49,082 nt of DNA from positions 1-49,082 of the forward strand of contig CBFIHZ010000029.1 in NCBI GenBank assembly GCA_965662545.1. Direction: 5' to 3'. Each line of letters opens with the position of its first letter. Position 1 is the stretch's first letter. This stretch comes from CPC320 sp002684375. Lineage in GTDB: Bacteria; Pseudomonadota; Alphaproteobacteria; Rhodobacterales; Rhodobacteraceae. Below are positions 35,272 through 42,609 of this stretch, in pieces. The position numbers and the translations under genes were made by a program. The notes below the pieces were generated by a model. The model was not told the origin of the DNA. It did not search any database and saw nothing but the letters and a program-made list of their open reading frames with translations.

Positions 35272-35772
35272 ATGACACACGAAAGCCAAGCAAATATGGA
35301 AAAGAGTATTGAAAAGATAATTTACCAAGCCGCGCTGGCTTTGGATGACCATAACTGGGATGGTTGGTTCGAACTCTGTGATACCGAATTTGAATACTCA
35401 ATCACGTCTTTTAGTCCTGAAATAAACAAAAATATGACCTATTTCAGCGGAAATAAGAAAGAGTTGAAAGGCCTGATGGACATGCTTCCAAAGCATAATA
35501 CTGATCACTCACCACTTCACCGACACACATCCGTATATACAGTCGATGTTGCGGATGATGGAAAGACAGCCGATGCCGTCAGTTCTGTGACCATTTATCA
35601 AAACATGCTTGATGGGATTAATTCACACATCGACTCCGGCGAAAGCAGGCTGTTTGTGATTGGAAAATATATTGATAAATTCAAAATTACTGATGGCACT
35701 GCAAAATTCATAAGCCGCGAGACAAAACTTGATAATAGACGGCTCGATAAAGGATCACATTGGCCGCTTTAA
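35272..35772 (+). CDS. msmB: Ring-hydroxylating-type oxygenase beta subunit (MsmB-like)
   Basis: A 166-residue NTF2/SnoaL-like small subunit of Rieske oxygenases. Typical features are the N-terminal helix ending in YQAALALDDHNWDGWFELC, the HTDHSPLHRHTSVYTVDV-like centre (here TDHSPLHRHTSV) and the terminal strand FISRETKLDNRRLD. Beta subunits cap alpha3beta3 hexamers. Its presence argues that the alpha-type proteins encoded on either side still build a hexamer. In the methanesulfonate system the small subunit is MsmB. ATG at 35272, GAGGG about 10 bases upstream. Confidence 0.8.
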   Translation: MTHESQANMEKSIEKIIYQAALALDDHNWDGWFELCDTEFEYSITSFSPEINKNMTYFSGNKKELKGLMDMLPKHNTDHSPLHRHTSVYTVDVADDGKTADAVSSVTIYQNMLDGINSHIDSGESRLFVIGKYIDKFKITDGTAKFISRETKLDNRRLDKGSHWPL

Positions 35773-35841
35773 CTGCGTTAATCGCATAACTTCGGCCAAC
35801 GAAACTGTGCCACGATTTCAAGATTAAAGAAGGAAGACGTC

Positions 35842-36246
35842 ATGGCTTGGACAAAAGTCTGTGCAGAAAGTGAAATACCAGAGGGGTCGATAAAAAAAGT
35901 TTGGGCAAGGATTGGTGGCGGCATTCCTATCGCAGTCGCTCACCATAAGAATGGCTATGTGGCAATTCCCCCAGTGTGCCCACATTTAGAAGAGCCTTTG
36001 GAAGATTCAGGCCTGGTTGTTGGTTGCAAACTGACATGCACCAAGCATCTGTGGTCTTGGGACTTAGAAACGATGGCATTGAAAGACGAGGCCGAGTTAC
36101 CGCTCAAAACCTATGACATAAAAGCCGAAGATGGAAACCTGATGGTGTACGTCACAGAACAGTTAGAGTACACCTTCGATGAGGATGAGGATATTGACGA
36201 GGCGACTTTTTTTGATGACGACGATGATGATGACGATATCTGGTAG
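35842..36246 (+). CDS. msmC: Rieske ferredoxin (MsmC-like) with acidic C-terminal tail
   Basis: A 134-residue Rieske-type ferredoxin that should shuttle electrons from the reductase to an oxygenase. Ligands are Cys46/His48 and Cys66/His69 (CPHLEEP...CTKHLW) with 17 residues between the pairs, the normal ferredoxin spacing. The last 25 residues are strongly acidic (DEDEDIDEATFF then eight Asp, ending IW), which is unusual and could mediate docking. AAGGAAG precedes the ATG. The order alpha/reductase, beta, ferredoxin matches the msm set. Note that the fusion already carries a Rieske centre. Confidence 0.85.
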   Translation: MAWTKVCAESEIPEGSIKKVWARIGGGIPIAVAHHKNGYVAIPPVCPHLEEPLEDSGLVVGCKLTCTKHLWSWDLETMALKDEAELPLKTYDIKAEDGNLMVYVTEQLEYTFDEDEDIDEATFFDDDDDDDDIW

Positions 36247-36257
36247 CCGACGCACTA

Positions 36258-37115
36258 ATGTTGACTGAAGGTGAAAATACATTGGAAATTGACAATAAAT
36301 GGCCTGAGATCGCAATTTTTCAGACAAAAAAATACCGGAATGCTCGTGTTGAGGCACACAATGCCCTTTTTTGGATGGCGAGAGCATCGCATAGCTTCCT
36401 CGATCCAACGCTTGGAAACAGCCACTTAAGTTTGTTTTGGAATGAAGATCATGGCGATTTTCGGACAAGGCTTTTAGTTGACGGGTGTCAGATAGGTTTG
36501 CACCTGCCTGATTTGGAGCTTTATTTTTGTGATCATGGAGAAAAAGTCCCTCACAGCTTTTGGCTTGACGATAGAACACCTGCCTTTGTAGAGGCTTGGT
36601 ATCTCGTTGAGCTTCTTCATAGGGGCATAGAACAGGAGAAGTTTTCAACGGCTCTGCCTTTTGAATCTCCAGACATGTTGATGGGGGACACCGAAGATCA
36701 CAATGCATCTTTGTTCAAAACAGAACTTACCGCGATGAGTGAGTGCCTGAGTGGCGCAATCAATATTCTAAAAATCGTCGCAGATCAGCTCGCGAGACAC
36801 AAAGATTTTGCGAACAACCCGGGTCAGATCACATTAGAACCGCAGTCTTTCACCTTAATGACAAGGGCCGATTTATCGACGTCCCATGATAAAACAGTTT
36901 TGGTTGGGTTCAGTGTAGGAGATCACTTACGTCCAGCGCCCTTCTTCTTTAGCAAAACTTGCGATCAAGTCGCTGGTTCAAAAAATCACCTATTGGATTA
37001 TAACCCTGCAAACATAATATCTTTACAGTCAATCGCGGATAAGTCCCTGTCAGAGGAAGAGCTTGTCAGAAACTTGGTGAACTTGGCATCAGGCATAAGT
37101 TTTGCAGTTCGTTAA
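36258..37115 (+). CDS. Unrecognised 285-residue protein inside the oxygenase operon
   Basis: I do not recognise this family. The protein is soluble-looking, without signal peptide or membrane helices. It has a mixed N-terminal half rich in aromatic residues (NALFWMARASHSFLDPTLGN, LHLPDLELYFCDHGEKVPHS), a helical stretch (FVEAWYLVELLHRGIEQEKF) and another near ELTAMSECLSGAINILKIVA. Only three Cys are present (in YFCDHGE, MSECLSG and KTCDQV) and no known cofactor motif is visible. It begins 11 bases after the ferredoxin stop, with a weak ribosome site, so it is probably translated by coupling. Its position between ferredoxin and second alpha protein suggests an assembly factor or accessory subunit of this oxygenase (inference only). 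Confidence 0.65.
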   Translation: MLTEGENTLEIDNKWPEIAIFQTKKYRNARVEAHNALFWMARASHSFLDPTLGNSHLSLFWNEDHGDFRTRLLVDGCQIGLHLPDLELYFCDHGEKVPHSFWLDDRTPAFVEAWYLVELLHRGIEQEKFSTALPFESPDMLMGDTEDHNASLFKTELTAMSECLSGAINILKIVADQLARHKDFANNPGQITLEPQSFTLMTRADLSTSHDKTVLVGFSVGDHLRPAPFFFSKTCDQVAGSKNHLLDYNPANIISLQSIADKSLSEEELVRNLVNLASGISFAVR

Positions 37116-37313
37116 AACAAAGCTGAACGAGTATTTTCGAATATCAAGAGCGACATATTTGTTTATTAGCTTGCAACTATTAGCCGATCCACCGGCGATC
37201 AAACTTGAAGATTGACAACGCAATAGCTGGCGGTGACAATAACAATCTGTAAGAGGTCTAAGCGATCTGCGAGCTGTTAAGCCCAGTTGCGATGTAACCC
37301 ATAGGAGAGCCAC

Positions 37314-38402
37314 ATGGCACCAAGAAATCACAAAAATTGGCTAAGCACTCCGAAAGTTGAGTATATCTCAAGCGAGTGCTACAATAATTATGGTATTTAT
37401 GAGCAAGAAATCGAACATATTTTTGCAAAAGTGTGGGTGCCAATGTGCCACATAAGCGAAATGTATAATGATGGAGATTTTCGCTCTACACAAATCGCTC
37501 ACCAAAACGTTGTAGCTTTGAACGTTAAGGGGGAAGTCCAGGTATTTTTGTGCCCATCAATTGATAGGCCTTCCGGCAACGGTCTCGATACGAATGGATT
37601 GAAAAAACTCCACAGCGAGGTGAAGCACGGCGGCATGGTGTGGACTACACTTGACCCTAACCCTTCTCAAAGTGTGGAAGAGTGGACATGTGGTGCTTTT
37701 GATTGCATCGCCGATGCCATTGATACTGAAGAAATGGAAGTTTTCCACTATCACAAGGCTATAATCGACACCAATTATAAGCTATGGCACGACACCAATA
37801 GTGAATTCTATCATGATTTTATGCACTATTTTAACCGCGTGTCTGGTTTCAATGACGAATATTTCGCTAGGAAAAATATACCCTTTGATAACGGGCACGT
37901 AAATGTAAGTAGTTTTACTGTCAATTATGAAGAGTACGAGGGTTTTAAGGATCGGGGGGCATTGTCCTTCCCTAATCTTCCACCAAACCAGTGGTACATG
38001 GTGGATTTGTTCCCTGGATTTAATTTCAACCTCCGTGGAAATGCATACAGAAGCGACACTGTAACGCCACTTGGTCCAAATCGTGTCCTTATTGAGTTTC
38101 GTGGTTACGGTTTGAAAAAAGATACGCCTGAAGAGCGCAACACCCGCGTCAAAGCACATAACTCAATTTGGGGACCTTTTGGACGCAATTTGCATGAAGA
38201 TTTAATTGGAGTTGCGGGTCAAGGTACAACCATGAGGGAAGGTACTGAGGCGCGAAACATTCTTCACGGTCGCCATGAAAATTCTACAATTCATGACGAG
38301 GTTGGTATGAGGCATTATTACGAAGCCTGGGGTAAGTTTTTAGGTGTTAGTACGATGAACCCTCTCGCTATGCTGCAAGAAAACGTATACGCAGCAGAAT
38401 AA
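37314..38402 (+). CDS. msmA: MsmA-like oxygenase alpha protein lacking the Rieske cluster
   Basis: A 362-residue protein matching the methanesulfonate monooxygenase alpha catalytic domain. Non-haem iron ligands are visible as Glu164, His167 and His171 (TNSEFYHDFMHYFNR) with Asp296 in WGPFGRNLHEDLIG. A Glu in the bridging position is also known from carnitine oxygenase. The Rieske domain is gutted: between the N-terminal strand and KHGGMVWTTLDPNP (105-116) only about 50 fewer residues remain than in the fusion protein. The CXH and CX2H pairs are absent (FLCPSIDRP is all that is left). Electrons must therefore come from another subunit, most simply the Rieske domain of the fusion. AGGAGAGCCAC precedes the ATG, and a terminator follows. 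Confidence 0.82.
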   Translation: MAPRNHKNWLSTPKVEYISSECYNNYGIYEQEIEHIFAKVWVPMCHISEMYNDGDFRSTQIAHQNVVALNVKGEVQVFLCPSIDRPSGNGLDTNGLKKLHSEVKHGGMVWTTLDPNPSQSVEEWTCGAFDCIADAIDTEEMEVFHYHKAIIDTNYKLWHDTNSEFYHDFMHYFNRVSGFNDEYFARKNIPFDNGHVNVSSFTVNYEEYEGFKDRGALSFPNLPPNQWYMVDLFPGFNFNLRGNAYRSDTVTPLGPNRVLIEFRGYGLKKDTPEERNTRVKAHNSIWGPFGRNLHEDLIGVAGQGTTMREGTEARNILHGRHENSTIHDEVGMRHYYEAWGKFLGVSTMNPLAMLQENVYAAE

Positions 38403-38424
38403 TCCGCGGCGTTAAAGTAAAGTG

Positions 38425-38458
38425 TGAGTGGGGATTTGACTTTCCCACTCATTTTTTT
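38425..38458 (+). terminator. Intrinsic terminator of the oxygenase operon
   Basis: TGAGTGGG and CCCACTCA form a perfect eight-base stem (38425-38432 and 38444-38451) followed by TTTTTTT. It lies about 20 bases after the second alpha gene and just before the convergent LysR stop, so it ends the operon. Confidence 0.85.
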
Positions 38459-38524
38459 GAGCGAAATTCATAAAACCGAACGTTGCGACTTGCCGACCCG
38501 TTACCTACGCATTTCGTTGATTAA

Positions 38525-39445
38525 TCAGTAGAGATAGTTTTGCATTTCGCCTGACTCAGCTAAAGATTTTGCAATCTTCTCAGCTATACTCGGCATAGGC
38601 ATTACATTATCTGTTTTTACCCAGAAAAGTGATACGCCCTTTTCAATCACAGGGTCCTTCAGCAGCAAGGCTTTCGTGCCCTCCAGTGTGCCGGGCATCC
38701 TCGTAAAATGTGTAGGTATGATTGTGCATAGCTCTGTATACTGGGTTTGAAACATAAGGTGCAAAATAGACTCTGATTCAATTTTTGGAGTAACCTCAAA
38801 CCCTAAGCCTCTAAAAATAGTATCCGCTAATTGGCGTTCGTGCATTGATGGAGTTAACATTGCGAATGGTAATTTTGCAGCGTCGTTCCATGTGATATCT
38901 TCCATACTTTCAAATTCGTAGGAGTCTGGAACAAGCAAGCTCCATGTTTCCTTGAATATTGGCTGAGCGTTACACCAAGACATTTCAGCCGCGTAATCAT
39001 CATATGTTATGGCGCAATCCAACGCGTATTTATCAAGGCTCACTTTTAATTCTTCGTTTCCAACAAAATGAACATCCACACTTACGCCGGGATAAGCCCC
39101 CCTTATTCGTTGCAAAATAATTGGCAGAACTGGAGACATCGATGGCATAGCGCCAATCCGCAATCTTCCCTGCAAATTTTCTTTCATTTCACCAATTTCA
39201 TCACGCATCGCATTAAAATTAGCTAAAATTAAACGGGCCCACTTCGATACTTTTTTTCCCTCTTCAGTGATACCGTACAACCTTTGGCCACGGCCACGTT
39301 TGAAAAGCGTAATACCTAGCTCGCTCTCAAGCTGCTTGATACCATTTGAGAGACTGGGCTGCTTAACATAGCACTTTTCAGCAGCGCGACCGAAATGGTC
39401 TTCCTCAATAACAGCGATCAGATATTCAAGTTGTCGAAGAAACAT
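38525..39445 (-). CDS. LysR-family transcriptional regulator
   Basis: A 306-residue LysR regulator. The winged helix-turn-helix lies at residues 1-60 (MFLRQLEYLIAVIEEDHFGR, then AAEKCYVKQPSLSNGIKQLE). The effector domain starts near LRIGAMPSMSPVLPIILQRI. GGAGC precedes the ATG. It is convergent with the oxygenase operon and sits between that operon and the exporter gene, so it probably controls one or both. Effector unknown; methanesulfonate or sulfite are guesses by context. Confidence 0.87.
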   Translation of the reverse strand: MFLRQLEYLIAVIEEDHFGRAAEKCYVKQPSLSNGIKQLESELGITLFKRGRGQRLYGITEEGKKVSKWARLILANFNAMRDEIGEMKENLQGRLRIGAMPSMSPVLPIILQRIRGAYPGVSVDVHFVGNEELKVSLDKYALDCAITYDDYAAEMSWCNAQPIFKETWSLLVPDSYEFESMEDITWNDAAKLPFAMLTPSMHERQLADTIFRGLGFEVTPKIESESILHLMFQTQYTELCTIIPTHFTRMPGTLEGTKALLLKDPVIEKGVSLFWVKTDNVMPMPSIAEKIAKSLAESGEMQNYLY

Positions 39446-39586
39446 TGATAGCTCCCAAATCTAGGTGGCTTGGCATTGCAAACTAAAATTCCACGCAAGT
39501 TAATAGAGCGTATCGATAATTAAATGTCAATATCATAGGCAATAGCTAAATATTACTTCAAATTAGTTCACATGATCGCCTTCAAA
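39446..39586. promoter_or_regulatory. LysR upstream region
   Basis: AT-rich DNA with TATCGATA (within GTATCGATAAT near 39510) that could be an autoregulatory site. No gene is seen between the LysR start and the IS3 remnant. Confidence 0.3.
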
Positions 39587-40490
39587 ATTAGAGATGGTCC
39601 TTGTTTTTCGACCATTTTGCAGCCTCGTTAAGGTAGTCCATGGTTTCATGTCAGGCTGCTAATCTCACTGGTTCTGCCTGGCTGGCTTAGGCCTCGTCTG
39701 GGGTCAAGATGCCGTGGGTCATGATACCGCAAGTCGCGTGAGGACTCTCGGTGTTGTAATATGCCATCCATTTCCCGATACCCGCCTTTGCTTGTGAGCC
39801 GCTCTCTAAAACATGCAAGTAAACGCATTCCTCCTTGAGAGACCGCCACAGGCGTTCGATAATGCAGTTCTTTATCTAGCCACCCTTCCCGTCCCTGCTG
39901 ATTTTGAGTTTCACATCAGTCAGTACGTCAGCCCAATCACCGCTGGTGACCTGCGACCCCTCGTCGGTGTTGTGTATCTCCGGCGCGCCATATTTTGCCA
40001 AAGTCTCTTTCAATGCTTCAACGCAAAGTACCGCATCCACGCTGTTGGAGAGCTGCCAAGCAAGAACTTTGCGGCTGAACCAGTCCATGATCGTCACGAG
40101 ATATAGGACCCCGCGCTGCATCAAAATATACGTAATATCTGCGCACCAGACTTGGTTTGGACGATTGATCACAACATTCTTCAGCAGATACGGTCAGATC
40201 TTGTGTTGTTGATGAGAGGCATCAGCCAAAAAATCCCACTCTACCATCAACTGCCCAATCTTCGAGTGCAGCTTTCTCTGCCTCAGCGGCGCGGACCTCA
40301 GGCTCGGAATCTCTCCCACATTACTGGATGGCTGATGTCATGTTGTCCAAGGCCGCCCGTTTCCACGTACTGATTTGGCCCGAATGTACGCCGAACTTTT
40401 TTGACAATTCTGCCAGCGTCATTTCCTCGCGGATCGCAACACGCGCCTTGAACGCGGTTGAATGGTTCTTTCTATTTGTCGTCTCAGATC
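39587..40490 (-). mobile_element. IS3-family insertion sequence, decayed (orfA and orfB remnants)
   Basis: On the minus strand, orfA remains at 40321-40487 (KARVAIREEMTLAELSKKFG, VHSGQISTWKRAALDNM) without a start codon. orfB remains at about 39651-40230: INRPNQVWCADITYILMQRG, DWFSRKVLAWQLSNSVDAVL and IERLWRSLKEECVYLH. Both catalytic-core Asp blocks are partly visible, but there are at least three in-frame stops: a TGA in the PYLLKN lead-in, the TAG at 39876-39878 and a TAA near the end. The left end (39590-39665) equals the solo end at 19376-19455. It is inactive, and it separates the LysR gene from the TauE/SafE gene. Confidence 0.82.
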
Positions 40491-40633
40491 GTCTTTCAAG
40501 TCAGTCGATCCACCGTAACAAGTGATGTGAACTCCTGTGACAGCCTCTATCATCAAAAGCCAAAATCAGCTAGTCTTGACAGATGATCAAGAATTGCCCC
40601 ACCTGTGAGATCATCGAAAGAAAGTTGTAATTT
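40491..40633. other. Short spacer before the TauE/SafE gene
   Basis: The spacer between the IS3 remnant and the exporter gene carries no gene. It should hold the exporter promoter, but none is clear. The ribosome site is a weak GAAAG about 14 bases from the ATG. Confidence 0.3.
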
Positions 40634-41389
40634 ATGGACCTAATTACTAATTCGTCCCTAATTTACATCGCTTGCGGATTGAGTTCTGGAATTCTAATCG
40701 GGGCGGTGGGCATCGGAGGCGTTATTCTTGTACCATTGCTGACTTTTATTGTTGGCGTGGACATCTATCACAGTATCGCTGCAAGTATTTTCTCTTTCAT
40801 GATTTCAGGCTCAGTCGGGACAATAATCTATTTGAGAAGGGATCCAACCTTGTGGAGGCAGGTAAAACTTGTCTGGATTGGAGCGGTCCCAGCGACACTT
40901 GCAGGATCATTCTTGCTATCTTATTTCACTGAAGAAATACTGACACTGCTAATCGCGGGCCTTACCCTCGGTTCCGGTGGAAGAGAATTTTTGGTTAAAA
41001 AGCAACTACCAAGCTTAAATATTTTCCCAATTAGTGACAAAAAATTAATTCTGTTTGCATGCATAACTGGACTTTTCTCAGCGCTGAGTGGAACTGGAGG
41101 CCCGTTAGTTATGATCCCGTTACTGCTCTGGTTCGCCGCACCAGTTGCTGCAACAGTTGGTTTAGCTCAGGCGATTCAGTTGCCAATTTCGATATTTGCT
41201 ACCATCGGAAATAGCCTGAATGGTATTTTAGATCTAAGCATTGCTATTCCAATCGCTTTTGGCATTGCCATTGGAACCTTCCTCGGCAGCCACTGGATTA
41301 AACAAGTCCCAACTAAATATGTAAAAAAAGCTATTGCAGCGTTACTGGTTGTAGTTGGCGTGGCAATGAGTTGCTCCGTGGTGATTTGA
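40634..41389 (+). CDS. TauE/SafE-family sulfite/anion exporter
   Basis: A 251-residue integral membrane protein with about eight helices and the repeated TauE/SafE motif: SGILIGAVGIGGVILVPLL (about 17-35) and GLFSALSGTGGPLVMIPLLL (about 151-170). Family members are proposed to export sulfite or sulfoacetate during sulfonate breakdown. Methanesulfonate cleavage releases sulfite, so a sulfite exporter beside the oxygenase operon fits well. It is read in the same direction as the PanB-like and fhs genes. Confidence 0.87.
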   Translation: MDLITNSSLIYIACGLSSGILIGAVGIGGVILVPLLTFIVGVDIYHSIAASIFSFMISGSVGTIIYLRRDPTLWRQVKLVWIGAVPATLAGSFLLSYFTEEILTLLIAGLTLGSGGREFLVKKQLPSLNIFPISDKKLILFACITGLFSALSGTGGPLVMIPLLLWFAAPVAATVGLAQAIQLPISIFATIGNSLNGILDLSIAIPIAFGIAIGTFLGSHWIKQVPTKYVKKAIAALLVVVGVAMSCSVVI

Positions 41390-41547
41390 TTACTTATGAA
41401 CACAAAGATAAAATAGATAGCTTTGGCAGAAAGACTAATAGGCTAGAAAGATTTTATTATTTGGGGTTTTTCCTTCTACATTGATTTATTGATAAAGTGA
41501 TTGGTACTTAATAGTTACCAACCAATGTGATGTTAGGGAGAAAGCAG

Positions 41548-42435
41548 ATGGCCGACGCAAAGCCACGTAGAAAAGTTACTTATAAAACATTGTTAAAAAA
41601 GATGGAAGCGGGTGAACCTATCACTCAGCTTGCAGCATACGATTACAGAACTGCAGTTGTAGCTGACCGGTTGGGAATGGACATTTTGTGCGTTTCTGAC
41701 ACTGGTGGAATGATCCTTTTTGGCCATCAGAGCACCACGTCAGTCAGCTTTGACGAAGTCATGATGATGTCAAAAGCAATCGACCGAGGATCACAATATG
41801 GCCTCAGAATGGTCGACATGCCATATTGGAGCTTCCATGTCTCCAAAGAGCAAGCCGTTGAAAATGCCGGGCGTTTTGTGCACGAAGCCAATGCCGAGGT
41901 TATGAAATGTGAAGGCAACCGCCATCACGCCCCCGCAATCGAAGCCATAGTAAGTGCTGGCATACCAGTGCAAGGTCACATCGGTATAACACCAATGCGG
42001 ATGCCACAGCTTGGCGGCTTTATTGCGCAAGGAAAAACTGCCGACCGTGCCAAAGAACTGATTGATGACGCGAAAGCAATGTACGACGCTGGCTGCTTCT
42101 CCATCCTGTGTGAAGTCACCACATCTGAAGTTGCCGAATACCTCGCGGAAATATTGCCCGTTCCCGTGATCAGTTTAGGCGCAGGAAATTGTGCCGACGG
42201 GGTGCACATTATATCGTCAGATCTTTTCCATCTTTGGGAAGAGCACGTTCCTAAACACTCAAGAATATACACAGATCTGATCCCAATTATGGAAGATGTC
42301 ATCACAAGATACATGGATGACGTTAAAACTAGAAATTATCCGGGGCCAGAAAACACCATTAAAATGCCTGAGGACGAACTGCGAAAATTCGCCAAAGACA
42401 TGAAATGGGAACGTAAGCTTGACGAATTAGGCTAG
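41548..42435 (+). CDS. panB: PanB-like ketopantoate hydroxymethyltransferase family protein
   Basis: A 295-residue PEP-mutase/PanB-superfamily barrel. PanB moves a hydroxymethyl group from methylene-tetrahydrofolate to 2-ketoisovalerate. Ligand residues are kept: Asp51 (CVSDTGG), Asp90 (MVDMPYW), Lys120 and Glu122 (MKCEGN) and Glu189 (LCEVTT). HIGITPMRMPQLGGF matches the family HIGLTPQS..LGG block. Several normally fixed residues differ (DSLG becomes DTGG; FMSY-like becomes YWSF), so it is a divergent paralogue. With fhs and an oxygenase that should release formaldehyde nearby, it may act in C1 handling rather than pantothenate synthesis (inference). The ATG at 41548 is preferred because GGGAG lies eight bases upstream; a GTG/ATG seven or six codons earlier has no such site. 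Confidence 0.72.
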   Translation: MADAKPRRKVTYKTLLKKMEAGEPITQLAAYDYRTAVVADRLGMDILCVSDTGGMILFGHQSTTSVSFDEVMMMSKAIDRGSQYGLRMVDMPYWSFHVSKEQAVENAGRFVHEANAEVMKCEGNRHHAPAIEAIVSAGIPVQGHIGITPMRMPQLGGFIAQGKTADRAKELIDDAKAMYDAGCFSILCEVTTSEVAEYLAEILPVPVISLGAGNCADGVHIISSDLFHLWEEHVPKHSRIYTDLIPIMEDVITRYMDDVKTRNYPGPENTIKMPEDELRKFAKDMKWERKLDELG

Positions 42436-42511
42436 AGGCCAAGAAAGCTCACAGATGTATATGACGAAATAACTTGTTCTAGAAAGTTATTGTCAATTGA
42501 ACACCTTCCCT

Positions 42512-42555
42512 GCTCTTGAGAAAAACCTACAAATTTCAGGGTTTTACTCAAGAGC
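42512..42555. repeat. Long inverted repeat between panB-like gene and fhs
   Basis: GCTCTTGAGAAAAACC and GGGTTTTACTCAAGAGC pair over 15 or more bases around an eleven-base loop. No T-tract follows on the plus strand, so it is not a classical terminator. It may be an RNA regulatory or processing stem in front of fhs, or an operator. Confidence 0.6.
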
Positions 42556-42609
42556 GCTCATTCATTAATTGACCAAAAATCTACACTGAGAGGCAAAGGG
42601 CTTAACATT

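Noticed and set aside
32766..38402. Aromatic ring-hydroxylating dioxygenase for an aromatic compound
   Set aside because: The X26 Rieske spacing, the sulfite-exporter-type gene and C1 genes point to methanesulfonate-type chemistry, and no ring-cleavage genes are present.
40523..40538. Sixteen-base string TGATGTGAACTCCTGT shared with 48994-49009 in the IS630 gene
   Set aside because: A single 16-base match in 49 kb is within chance expectation and no flanking similarity extends it; it may still be a tiny IS630 shard.
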